Part shown: positions 8,507 through 16,526 of the stretch, piece by piece
Layout of the letters: every line of letters starts with the position of its first letter
Numbering within the stretch: position 1 is the stretch's first letter
NCBI GenBank assembly: GCA_023401925.1
Contig: JAEXDA010000028.1
Location: 1-64,000 of the forward strand
Origin: Bacillota bacterium
GTDB lineage: Bacteria; Bacillota; UBA4882; UBA8346
Direction of reading: 5' to 3'
Length of the DNA: 64,000 nt
The notes under the pieces: model-generated
Told to the model about the DNA's origin: nothing
Databases searched by the model: none
The model's input: the letters and a program-made list of their open reading frames with translations, nothing else
Program-made: the position numbers and the translations under genes

Positions 8507-10072
8507 GGCTTGCTTCCCCGCTCCCGGTAGTCAATGGGATAAACACCGGTTACTTTCCGGAAAACCTGGCTAAAGTACTGGCTGGTTTTATAACCCACCA
8601 TTTCCGCCACTTCATACACTTTGTAGTCCCCATTTTGCAATAAATTTTTGGCGGCTTCGATCCGGTAGTCGGTGAGATATTCCAAAAAATGTCCGGCCGG
8701 TTTCCTTTTTAAAAATCTGGCTCAGATAAACGCCGCTGAATCCCAGCTCTTCGGCGACTCTGTCGACGCTTAAATCTTCGGCGTAGTGTTGATGAATGTA
8801 TTGAAGGGCCAATTTGGTTTTCTTGGAGAATACCTTTGAATTCTGCATATTGACTTGTTCCACAGCGGCGCTAAATTCCTTAAGAAAGCCAGTGCATAAT
8901 TCGTCGCAGCTATATCCGGATAAAGGATTGGGAGGGCCGCCCGGATATTTTTCGGAAGCAGCGGGAAGATGATTTTGTTTTTGAAAAAGTTCCAGGAGAT
9001 ATAGCAAATGATTCACCGACTTCCTTAGCTCCTCCGGATTTAAAACCGGCTCGGCCGCTTGGTGAAATAAATCCCCAATAAGCCGGCAAATACGGTCCAA
9101 ATCAAGGTGAGCAAGACTATCCGAAAGTCCGGTAAAAATATCGTCAGCCTGGTTCGGGGGATTTTTCTGCACAATAACCGGGAAATCTTCACTGTAAATG
9201 ATTTTTCCCCGGTTGAAAAATACCAGATACGGCAGGATAGTAAGGGCTTTTTGATAGAGAGAAGCCAGTCCGGCCCGGTCCGGGCAGGTTTTGGTCAGAA
9301 TGATGGAGCAGGTTTCCCGGGATTGACTTTGGATAGAGGATTGGATTAACGCGGCGAGGGCCAACATCCGCTCCCGGGTTTCCGATAGGCTGTTAGTCCT
9401 TTTAACCGTAAAAATAAGGGCGAGGTGTCCGTTGATATTCAAAAGATCGTACTCCGCCACGAATTCGGGAAAATTTATATTATCAAAATCCGTTGGTTCG
9501 ATAGGGGAGGGATTGAAAACCCGGAATTGCTCCAAAAAAGGGTGATTGGGGACAACGAGGGACAACGTGTATTCCTTTTCCCCGCAGGAAAGGGCTTTTT
9601 TTTGTACCCATCCGGCGGTATCCATTTCCTTGCCTTCCAGGAGATTGCGGAAATAACGCTGGCGGAGAATGCGGTCTCTTTCCGCTTCTTCGGTCAATTC
9701 CCGCCGGAGCTTATCCAATTCTTTGATGATGGTGGTTTCATTGATATCGTGTTTGAGGAGATAATTGGAAACACCGATTTCCAAGGCTTTTTTGGCATAA
9801 TCGAAATCCCGGTAGGCGGTTAACAGAACGATTTTTACGGGGTGTCCCAGGGCGAATATCTGCTGGCTCAATTGTAAGCCGTCCATGATCGGCATTCGGA
9901 TGTCGATAAAAATAATTTGCGGGTAATGAAGCTGATAGAGTTCCAAGGCTTTGGCGCTGTTGGTAACGGTGGCCGCAATCAGAAAGCCCCGTTCTTCCCA
10001 GGGAATCAACCCCACCAGGTCTTTGACGGCCAAAATCTCATCATCGACGATCATTACTTTGAGCGGTTTCAT
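8503..10072 (-). CDS. YesN-type response regulator with AraC output domain, apparent frameshift
   Basis: The receiver domain is intact (acidic pair Asp10-Asp11, phospho-acceptor Asp57 in FIDIRMP). A variable middle follows, then the AraC domain. The first helix-turn-helix unit ends in FKKETGRTF in one frame. The second unit (EYLTDYRIEAAKNLL to PIDYRERGSKP) continues in another frame down to 8503. The break lies at a run of six A on the plus strand (8684-8689); five would restore a normal TGRTFLEYLTDYR sequence. Without correction the protein ends at 8612 after 486 residues and lacks the second unit. A sequencing error, a recent mutation or slippage are all possible. The start ATG at 10072 has a GGGGGGA ribosome site. 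Confidence 0.85.
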
Positions 10073-10208
10073 AAAGTCCCCCCTTGGAAGTATTGAAACG
10101 GATTGGTTATATCTTTCAATTCGTCAACCTTAAAGGGGTTCCTCTATTTGGGAGAGGAGAGAGAAAATTCCGGCTAAAAAATCACGTTTTTGCGGAAAAA
10201 CACAAAAA

Positions 10209-10402
10209 CGATGGGAGAAATGATTTTGTAGATCGAAAAAACAATATTGTGAATGGGAGAAACCATTTTGTAGATCGAAAAAACAATATTGTGAATGGGA
10301 GAAACCATTTTGTAGATCGAAAAAACAATATTGTGAATGGGAGAAATGATTTTGTAGATCGAAAAAACAATATTGCGAATGGGAGGAATGATTTTGTAGG
10401 TC
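10209..10402. repeat. 42-bp tandem repeat with embedded palindrome
   Basis: Four near-identical 42-bp units (10209-10250, 10251-10292, 10293-10334, 10335-10376) and a partial fifth follow one another without spacers. Every full unit ends in ACAATATTGT, a perfect 10-bp palindrome, or ACAATATTGC in the fourth. Units differ mainly by TG/CC at one site. The array lies 137-330 bp upstream of the response-regulator start. The 42-bp period equals four helical turns, so all palindromes face one side of the DNA. It is open in frame on both strands only because 42 is a multiple of three. Confidence 0.9.
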
Positions 10403-10540
10403 CGCAATGTCGTTTTACAGATATTCCGGAACAACCGGATGGTTATATTTTTATGCCGAGTGCCGAGGGTAGCCCGGGATCGATCCGGTTTAGCACTTTT
10501 TCTTTTTTATAGATATTTTTTGCGCCCCCAACAACCTTAT

Positions 10541-10603
10541 CCCACATAGGACCCAGCATAAAATATCGGTGGGGCTTATGGTAGGATATGTAGGCATATG
10601 GGA
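10541..10603. other. Dispersed hairpin element A, copy 1
   Basis: The segment shares about 70-75 percent identity with 56254-56309, including a preceding TATTTTTTGC. Both copies can fold as nested helices: CCCACATA with TATGTAGG, and an inner CCCAGCATAA with TTATGGTAGG. Several positions change in ways that keep pairing. It lies in non-coding DNA between the tandem array and the XRE gene. It may be a small structured RNA or a decayed mobile palindrome. Confidence 0.5.
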
Positions 10604-10902
10604 GGATTTTTTGTAAAAGAAAAAGATATGTGAATTAAATATTTTAAAAAAAATTGGCCTCAAAAAAGGTTAACGGAGACAGGGTTAAACAGAGTAAAGT
10701 TTACCTGCGGGAAAATGATGTCCCACCGGAACCTTAAAATAAAAATCCGGTAAATCCATAAAATCTTGTTAATCCTATCTCAAAGTTCTTTTAGTTGGGC
10801 CTGCAGTACAGTTTAACTATGCTTGGTCTGGCATTGAGAATATTTATTTCATCCTATATATTTATAATGAATTATATTTTTTACTTCACCTGTATCACTA
10901 AT
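10604..10902. other. Non-coding stretch with AATCC-type repeat, copy 2
   Basis: This AT-rich stretch lies downstream of the XRE gene. It contains the second AATCC-type degenerate repeat (about 10738-10780). I see no gene, terminator or promoter that I would defend. Confidence 0.4.
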
Positions 10903-11223
10903 TTATTTCCGGTACTTATGCAAAATATAATTCTTTACTTCTTCAAATTCTTTCAATGCTTCTTCCGGCAAATCATTACCAATATTAAACTTTGCTAGTA
11001 TCTTTTCTGCTGGTTCTCGTACTTGAGAGCGTCCAAGTAAAAAATCACTCGAAACATCAAAAAAATCAGCTAATTTGATAATGGCATCGGGAGATAGAGT
11101 CCGGTCGCCGTTTTCATATTTACCTACGGAAGATACCGATACATCCAATAAATCTGCTATTTCTTTTTGCCCCATTTTCCGTTCTTCACGTAATAAGCGG
11201 AGTCTCTCTCCAAACATTACCAT
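10903..11223 (-). CDS. XRE-family transcriptional regulator
   Basis: About 106 residues. An N-terminal Cro/CI helix-turn-helix covers residues 1-60: LRLLREERKMGQKEIADLL, then VSVSSVGKYENGDRTLSPD. A short acidic tail follows that may mediate dimerisation. The ATG at 11223 is preferred because GAGGTG lies six bases upstream; a GTG three codons earlier (11232) overlaps that site. The gene is divergent from a short radC-like gene. The 185-bp gap holds an inverted repeat and a strong promoter facing radC. The simplest reading is a repressor controlling itself and its neighbour. Such pairs are typical of integrated mobile DNA. Confidence 0.85.
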   Translation of the reverse strand: MVMFGERLRLLREERKMGQKEIADLLDVSVSSVGKYENGDRTLSPDAIIKLADFFDVSSDFLLGRSQVREPAEKILAKFNIGNDLPEEALKEFEEVKNYILHKYRK

Positions 11224-11285
11224 ACTTGACACCTCAAGATTATTTTGCCTATTTTACGACTGATTGTCCATATTTTTAAATTATA

Positions 11286-11302
11286 TTATACTTAATGTAT
11301 AA
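11286..11302. promoter_or_regulatory. Inverted repeat TTATAC-N5-GTATAA, probable XRE operator
   Basis: A perfect 6-bp inverted repeat with a 5-bp centre lies in the XRE/radC divergent gap. A second half-site GTGTATAA occurs at 11328-11335 on the -10 side of the radC promoter. Binding by the adjacent XRE protein is inferred from position. Confidence 0.5.
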
Positions 11303-11309
11303 AAATTTA

Positions 11310-11338
11310 TTGACATCATCACAATAAGTGTATAAAAT
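11310..11338 (+). promoter_or_regulatory. Sigma-70-type promoter for the radC-like gene
   Basis: TTGACA at 11310-11315 is separated by 17 bp from TAAAAT at 11333-11338. It lies about 70 bp upstream of the radC-like start. The match to consensus is close and the orientation agrees. Confidence 0.7.
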
Positions 11339-11408
11339 ATATATGGATATGACAAATAGTGTCGAAGCACATTAATGTTATTCCATAATTTTTTGGAGGC
11401 ATAGTGCA

Positions 11409-11864
11409 ATGTCCTTCACTTCAATCAACATCTACACTCTCAAACAAATCCGCACCCAGCGCCACCGCTATGATCTGGAAGACAACCCAATCACCAGCCC
11501 TTTGATCTGCTTCAAAATCCTCCAATACCTCCTGGATCTCAAATCCGAACCCGTCGAAAAATTCGGCATCATTTCTCTAAATACCAGAAATAAACTCATT
11601 GGCCTTCATATTATCGGTACCGGCTCCCTGGATCAACTCTATATCGAACCCCGAGAAGTCTTTATCGCTGCCCTGATGAACAACGCTAAATCAATCATCG
11701 CTTTCCACAATCATCCGAGTTCTGATCCCACCCCCAGCCGGGATGATGTTTATCTCACCCGCAGACTCCAGGAAGCTGGGAAAATCATGGGTATTGAATT
11801 GTTGGATCATGTGATAACGGGGGAGAGGAGTTATTGTAGCTTAAAGGAAAAAGGATTGTTATGA
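11409..11864 (+). CDS. Short RadC-type JAB/MPN domain protein
   Basis: A 151-residue protein matching the C-terminal metalloprotease-like domain of RadC (UPF0758). The metal-binding signature HNHPSSDPTPSRDD lies at about 98-111, and LLDHVITGERSYCSL near the end. The N-terminal helix-hairpin-helix of full-length chromosomal RadC (about 220-230 residues) is absent. That size is typical of copies on plasmids, phages and islands. The ATG follows TTGGAGG. Function of the family is unresolved despite its name. The divergent XRE regulator and nearby HEPN/MNT pair support an accessory or mobile origin. Confidence 0.85.
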   Translation: MSFTSINIYTLKQIRTQRHRYDLEDNPITSPLICFKILQYLLDLKSEPVEKFGIISLNTRNKLIGLHIIGTGSLDQLYIEPREVFIAALMNNAKSIIAFHNHPSSDPTPSRDDVYLTRRLQEAGKIMGIELLDHVITGERSYCSLKEKGLL

Positions 11865-12228
11865 AGTGAAAAGGGAAAAACGGATTAGCAGAGGGTCTAA
11901 GGACGAGCTCTTCGTCTCTGCGGGAGATTAGAGGTTTATTGGCTCCATGAACAAGCGTAGATTCTCAAATCCTTCAAACTCCCATGAAGGCTCCCGTCTC
12001 TATGGATTACTCAAAGAATCCGGTCTTCCCCGCTACCGTATGTTGGAACATTGAGAAGGATCAGGACTGTAAAAAATTCGGCGCTCGTACTCCCCTCGCC
12101 CATAGCGTTTTTTGCGTGATGGGAGAGGGCCGCTACTATGAATGACAGATGGGGTGAGGGGATAGGCCGTTAGAAACGGAGAGGGTATAGACCATTAGAA
12201 AAGTTTGAACGTTTTACCTCTTAGGTAA
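11865..12228. other. Non-coding stretch with a GC-rich repeat fragment
   Basis: The stretch between the radC-like gene and the HEPN gene holds a partial copy of the GC-rich dispersed repeat (CTTCGTCTCTGCGGGAGAT, about 11909-11928). Degenerate GGGAGAGGG-like strings follow near 12120-12190. No coding or RNA feature is apparent. Confidence 0.45.
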
Positions 12229-12618
12229 TCATAAATCCTTCTCAATAAACGTCTTGACGCCTATTACGGATTGGTATGCCTTCTCTGCTTGAACGGCTGA
12301 AATTTCATCAAAAAAATCGCCGGGATATCGGGCCTCAATGGAAAAGAGATTCAGTAATTCAAGATCTTCTTGAAGGATATGAATTTGGGGATTCACCTCA
12401 GAGCACTTTTTGGCCAGAAATAAAAGATCGTGGGTTTTGGGCAATTCTTTACCCTTTGCCAAAAGAAAGGCCTTCAGTATCTTTTCTGCTGCCTGTTGCG
12501 CTAGATAACAATTGACTGATGCTAGAAATTCCGGATCATCTTTGAAGTTGTTTTCTATGGTCCTCAGATCCTGAGACGCCCTGATCATCCATTTTCCATA
12601 ATCAGTTGAGTCGACCAT
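12229..12618 (-). CDS. HEPN-domain protein (toxin-like partner of an MNT nucleotidyltransferase)
   Basis: A 129-residue all-helical protein. Its pattern (WMIRASQDL, then CYLAQQAAEKILKAFLL, LPKTHDLLFL, and EARYPGD) is that of HEPN proteins encoded beside minimal nucleotidyltransferases. In characterised HEPN/MNT pairs the HEPN partner is an RNase toxin silenced by the MNT enzyme. The classic RX4HXY motif of HepT is not evident here; residues are closer to the broader HEPN family. Toxicity is therefore uncertain. Its start lies 17 bp inside the end of the MNT gene, giving a two-gene operon on the minus strand. Confidence 0.85.
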   Translation of the reverse strand: MVDSTDYGKWMIRASQDLRTIENNFKDDPEFLASVNCYLAQQAAEKILKAFLLAKGKELPKTHDLLFLAKKCSEVNPQIHILQEDLELLNLFSIEARYPGDFFDEISAVQAEKAYQSVIGVKTFIEKDL

Positions 12619-12928
12619 AAATAACTCTTCCTTCCTTAACGATTTGTGAGGTAAATGAGTGGGGTTCGGCTAAAGCTTTAGCCAGTTCCGAGGATGTGCA
12701 GGTCAAAAGATCAAGAGGTTTTTCAAAATCACCGATTAAGCGCCGTAAAATCAAGCGGCGTTCACGGTTTGACAAGGTGTCTTCTTCATTCCAAACTACC
12801 AGGAGATCAATATCCGAATCTTCATGATCCTCCTGTCGGCACATTGAACCAAATAAAATGATGCTTTCCGGATGGATGCCCGCAGTAAGTTTAGCTGTTA
12901 ATTCTTTGATGAGTTCTTCATTACTCAA
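12602..12928 (-). CDS. MNT-type minimal nucleotidyltransferase (antitoxin-like)
   Basis: About 108 residues with the nucleotidyltransferase signature GS-X10-DID (GSMCRQEDHEDSDIDLLV) and a third acidic residue in KPLDLLT. In known MNT/HEPN modules this enzyme modifies or blocks the HEPN toxin. A GTG at 12940 is open but abuts the GGAGGTG ribosome site. The TTG at 12928, nine bases after that site, is the better start. It precedes and overlaps the HEPN gene. Confidence 0.85.
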   Translation of the reverse strand: MSNEELIKELTAKLTAGIHPESIILFGSMCRQEDHEDSDIDLLVVWNEEDTLSNRERRLILRRLIGDFEKPLDLLTCTSSELAKALAEPHSFTSQIVKEGRVIYGRLN

Positions 12929-12949
12929 AGTAACGATCACCTCCGAAAA

Positions 12950-13007
12950 TGATTGTCCCCAAACGGGGATTCAACCCCTCCGGTTTTAGCCGGCGGTAGT
13001 TGAGCCG
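12950..13007. repeat. Dispersed hairpin element B, copy 1
   Basis: The segment begins TGATTGTCCCCAAACGGGG and ends GGTAGTTGAGCCGG. It contains successive small hairpins (CCCC-AAA-CGGGG, GGGG-ATTCAA-CCCC, CCGG-TTTTAG-CCGG). A related copy lies at 56310-56366, directly after element A. The GCCGGC-type stem resembles terminal hairpins of IS200/IS605 elements, but no transposase is nearby. Confidence 0.5.
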
Positions 13008-13142
13008 GAAATAATGTTCTATATTGATAAAACCCACTTTTATAATATCATCCTTTACTTCTTGTTGTCCATATCATAATAAAGTGTCGCCATCCTAAAA
13101 TTCATTCCCGACCCGGTTTGGCCCATCGACGATGAGATTATG

Positions 13143-13181
13143 AAAGCCGCCCCCATACACAAAAACGGAGGGAGCGGCTTT
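13143..13181 (-). terminator. Hairpin downstream of the UPF0210/ACT operon
   Basis: AAAGCCGCCCCC (13143-13154) pairs with GGGAGCGGCTTT (13170-13181) with one mismatch. It lies 29 bp past the minus-strand UPF0210 stop. The following T-run is short on that strand, so termination is likely but not ideal. Confidence 0.55.
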
Positions 13182-13209
13182 AAAAATGAGAACGGAAGAA
13201 GGGCTATCT

Positions 13210-14571
13210 CTAATTCGTCAGCGCCCGCTGGGGAGCGGGAATGTGTCCGCCGCGTTGGATAAACTTGGCGGGGCTGAATTTGCTGACCGCCATGATCGGT
13301 GCGGTACCGAAAAGTCCTCCAAACTCCACCATTTCTCCAACCTTTTTGCCGGGAGCCGGAATAATCCGTACGGCCGTGGTTTTGTTATTAATCACTCCGA
13401 TAGCTAACTCATCGGCGATAATCCCGGCGATGGTTTCGGCTGTGGTATCGCCGGGAACCGCAATCATATCCAGTCCGACCGAACAAATACAGGTCATGGC
13501 CTCTAATTTCTCAATCGTAAGGGCGCCTGCGGTAACCGCTTCGATCATTCCGGCATCTTCGCTCACCGGGATGAAAGAACCGCTCAGGCCGCCAATGGCG
13601 GAAGATGCCATCGCCCCGCCCTTTTTGACGGCGTCGTTTAAAATGGCAAGAGCTGCAGTTGTTCCAGGACAGCCGCATTTTTCGAGTCCCATGGCTTCCA
13701 GGATATTGGCGACGCTGTCGCCGATTGCCGGAGTGGGGGCCAGAGAAAGGTCGACGATACCGAACGGCACTTCAAGCTTTTCCGAAACCTTGCGGCCGAT
13801 GAGTTCGCCAACCCGGGTGATTTTAAAAGCGACCCGTTTAATTTCTTCGGTAAGGGTGCGGAAATCACAATCCGGCAATCTTTCGACCGCAGCCTTTACC
13901 ACACCGGGTCCGCTAATTCCGATATTAATGGCGCAATCACCCTCGCCGACTCCATGAAAAGCCCCGGCCATGAATGGGTTATCCTCGGGCGCATTGGCGA
14001 AGACCACAAGTTTGGAACAAGCAATGCCGCCCCTTTCTTTGGTCAACTCCGCCGCTTCCTTAATAACCTTGGCCATTTGGTATACGGCATCCATATTGAT
14101 TCCGGCTTTGGTCGTCGCCAGATTGACGGAGGCACAAACCCGATTGGTTATGGTTAAAGCTTTCGGAATGGAAGCAATCAGTTTCGATTCTCCGAGGGTA
14201 GTTCCTTTTTGTACCAAGGCTGAATAGCCACCCACAATATCGATACCCAGTTGAGCGGCCACTTCATCGAGCATGATGGCCAGTTCGAAATATTCATCAC
14301 TGGAGGAGGACTGGGCGACCAATGAAATTGGAGTCACAGCCAGCCGTTTGTTGATAATCGGCACGCCATAAGTACGTTCCATCAGTTGGACAGTGGGCAC
14401 CAATTGATCGGCAAGGCGCAGAATTTTTTCAGAAGCTTTCCGGGCTGTCCCTTTCAAATCGGGGCCGGCGCAATCGAGAATATTGATTCCCATGGTGACG
14501 GTACGGATATCAAAATGATAATTTTCAATCATTTGGATGGTTTCTAAAATTTCTTGGGAGGTAAAAGGCAA
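13210..14571 (-). CDS. UPF0210 (DUF711, PFL-like fold) protein
   Basis: A 453-residue soluble protein of the UPF0210 family, full length for the family. Recognisable stretches are TVTMGINILDC near 25-35, MDAVYQMAKVIKEAAELT, and the glycine-rich MASSAIGGLSGSFIPVSEDAGM near 320-341. Structures of the family resemble pyruvate formate-lyase, but no reaction is established. The TTG start at 14571 has AAGGAG nine bases upstream. An ACT-domain gene of the UPF0237 family precedes it by 21 bp. This pairing is conserved across bacteria, so a small-molecule-regulated joint function is likely. Confidence 0.92.
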   Translation of the reverse strand: MPFTSQEILETIQMIENYHFDIRTVTMGINILDCAGPDLKGTARKASEKILRLADQLVPTVQLMERTYGVPIINKRLAVTPISLVAQSSSSDEYFELAIMLDEVAAQLGIDIVGGYSALVQKGTTLGESKLIASIPKALTITNRVCASVNLATTKAGINMDAVYQMAKVIKEAAELTKERGGIACSKLVVFANAPEDNPFMAGAFHGVGEGDCAINIGISGPGVVKAAVERLPDCDFRTLTEEIKRVAFKITRVGELIGRKVSEKLEVPFGIVDLSLAPTPAIGDSVANILEAMGLEKCGCPGTTAALAILNDAVKKGGAMASSAIGGLSGSFIPVSEDAGMIEAVTAGALTIEKLEAMTCICSVGLDMIAVPGDTTAETIAGIIADELAIGVINNKTTAVRIIPAPGKKVGEMVEFGGLFGTAPIMAVSKFSPAKFIQRGGHIPAPQRALTN

Positions 14572-14592
14572 ATCAAATCACTCCTTAGTGAG

Positions 14593-14874
14593 TTAAATCC
14601 TGTGCATATAGTGGAAAATGTCCTGATGTTGAAGAACAATTTTAACTCCCAACTGTTCCCCGGCGGTTTTCAATTCATTTTCGATCGCCAGCAGATCTTT
14701 GTCGGAGCTCGAAATATCGATGAGCAAAATCATGGCAAAAATATCCTGTAAAACCGTTTGGCTGATATCGACGATATTGGCATTGCAGTTGGCTAAAACT
14801 TTGGTAATGCCGGCAACAATACCGACTCTGTCGCTTCCCATAACGGTAACGACTACATGGGCTTTTTCTTTCAC
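14593..14874 (-). CDS. ACT-domain protein, UPF0237 family
   Basis: A 93-residue stand-alone ACT domain: HVVVTVMGSDRVGIVAGITK, then NANIVDISQTVLQDIFAM. The fold binds amino acids or similar small ligands and usually dimerises. The GTG at 14874 is chosen because GAGGTG lies six bases upstream and gives the usual family length of about 90. Longer upstream readings lack a ribosome site. It is the first gene of the operon with UPF0210 and may sense its ligand. Confidence 0.88.
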   Translation of the reverse strand: MKEKAHVVVTVMGSDRVGIVAGITKVLANCNANIVDISQTVLQDIFAMILLIDISSSDKDLLAIENELKTAGEQLGVKIVLQHQDIFHYMHRI

Positions 14875-15077
14875 CTTTATCACCTCAATCCTCAATGGCT
14901 GCACTATTCGTGATAGGGCCGGGTGACTCCTGCAAAAAAAAAGATCCAGCGTCATCTTTTAGAAATTTGTAATACGGCATTTTATCCGAAAAAAATATTT
15001 CCACCGGAAATTATCCTTCATTGAATTCGTTATATAGTATAATTTATTTAGTCAGGTTTAAAGCAGGGGGTAATCTT

Positions 15078-16526
15078 ATGAAATATGAATTAATCCAGGA
15101 GTTAACTCCACAAACCGTTAGGGTCCGGACGGAGCTGGGAGAGGACCTCATCTTTGACTCCTTGGAATTTCCGGTACCACCCAAGGAAAATTTCCGGGTG
15201 GAGTTGCAAAAAGGGTTTAAGGAAGCCATTTCTCAATCCCATGATGTCCAAAGCCCGAGTTTAGTGAAATATCAAGGCCTCGAAAAATTCGAACAGCAAT
15301 TATATCTGGTTCGGAAAGGTTTTGAAAAAGAAGGGTTCCTATCTTTTGAAGCCAGTGATTTAGAACCTTCGGTTCTTGAACCGCCGGTTCTTGAACAGAC
15401 AGTGGGCGCTTTGCTGAAAATCTTGGAGATTATGAAGGAGTTTCATAAAAATGAACTCATTTTAGGCGGACTTAGTTTGGGACAACTGAAAATGGACGGT
15501 CAAGGGAAATTTTATCTTCAAGACCCCCATGCCATTAACTATTTAAGCAAGTCTTTGACGGATGAATATAGCATTGATCCGCCTCCGGAAGTTATTTCCG
15601 GTAAAACCTGGAGCCGGGAATCGGACATCTTTTCCTGGGGTGTTCTAGCCTACCGTTTACTGACAGGTGAGGATCCGTTTAAGGCCCCGACGCCTGCCGA
15701 ACGACTGGATAAAATTTTGAAATTTGGAGCGCTTTCTCCCAAAGATATTAAACCGGAATTAACCAACCGGCTGAGTCAATTGATTGCCCGCTGTATGAAC
15801 GGCAACCCCCAAAAAAGGCCTGATTTGGAAGGACTCCACAAAGAACTGTCCAGCTTGTTGGAAAACGGTGAAATCAGCGCCAATGCCGATGAGGTCAGGG
15901 AATATCAAGAAAAAGCGAAGGCCAACCGCAGGATTTATCAGACAAAAGAACGTTTCTGGCTTTGGTTCCGCAAGTTCGGGATCGCCTCAATCATCACGGT
16001 TGCGGCTATTATCGTGCTCATTGTAACTTGGACGGGCTCTCAAAGCAAGCCGGTGATCACGGAGAAGAATAAACCCAATGAAGTCGTATCCTATTATTTC
16101 CAGGGAATTAGAAATTTGGACGTTTCTTTAGTGGATGAAACGGTTCATAAGGCTAAAAATAGTTTTTCGGATATGGTCACCAATTTGTATGTGATCAACA
16201 AGACCCAACAAGGAATGACCTACTCTACGAAAGATAACATTAAACTGGAGTTTTTGGATTTGCGGATTCAAACTTTGGGCGGCTCGAAAGGTCTAAAAAA
16301 ATATCAAGCGGATTATACTTTGAAAATTAGTTTGGCCAGAGAGACCCAATACTTTGAAAGAAAAGAAATATTGGTGCTGCAACCTGTCAAAAAGGTTTGG
16401 CGGATTACCCAAATTCAGTTATTGCATGAGAACAGACGGGTGGAGAAAAATAATACCGGAGAAAGTGCGGAGCCTTCGGACGGAACAGCCCCTCCCAAGG
16501 CTTTGGAAATCAAAAAGGGTTCATGA
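15078..16526 (+). CDS. Membrane-anchored protein with a degenerate protein-kinase domain
   Basis: About 482 residues from the ATG at 15078 (GGGGG ribosome site). Residues about 20-265 resemble the C-lobe of Hanks-type Ser/Thr kinases: SRESDIFSWGVLAYRLLTGEDPF is well kept, as is a C-terminal ARCMNGNPQKRPDLEGL. The glycine-rich loop is not seen. The HRD catalytic loop is replaced by LGGLSLGQLKMDGQGKFYLQD. The protein should thus be a pseudokinase. A single membrane segment at about 300-320 (FGIASIITVAAIIVLIVTW) leads to an external domain of about 150 residues and an acidic, Pro/Thr-rich tail. It stands alone. A scaffold or signalling role is inferred only. Confidence 0.75.
   Translation: MKYELIQELTPQTVRVRTELGEDLIFDSLEFPVPPKENFRVELQKGFKEAISQSHDVQSPSLVKYQGLEKFEQQLYLVRKGFEKEGFLSFEASDLEPSVLEPPVLEQTVGALLKILEIMKEFHKNELILGGLSLGQLKMDGQGKFYLQDPHAINYLSKSLTDEYSIDPPPEVISGKTWSRESDIFSWGVLAYRLLTGEDPFKAPTPAERLDKILKFGALSPKDIKPELTNRLSQLIARCMNGNPQKRPDLEGLHKELSSLLENGEISANADEVREYQEKAKANRRIYQTKERFWLWFRKFGIASIITVAAIIVLIVTWTGSQSKPVITEKNKPNEVVSYYFQGIRNLDVSLVDETVHKAKNSFSDMVTNLYVINKTQQGMTYSTKDNIKLEFLDLRIQTLGGSKGLKKYQADYTLKISLARETQYFERKEILVLQPVKKVWRITQIQLLHENRRVEKNNTGESAEPSDGTAPPKALEIKKGS

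Noticed and set aside
10209..10402. CRISPR array
   Set aside because: The 42-bp units follow each other without spacers and there are no cas genes; it is a simple tandem repeat.
10084..10512. Repeat-containing open frame of about 142 codons across the 42-bp array
   Set aside because: The array is open on both strands only because 42 is divisible by three; no ribosome site precedes the frame.
13241..13957. 238-codon plus-strand frame
   Set aside because: It is antisense to the conserved UPF0210 gene; composition is that of a complementary-strand shadow.
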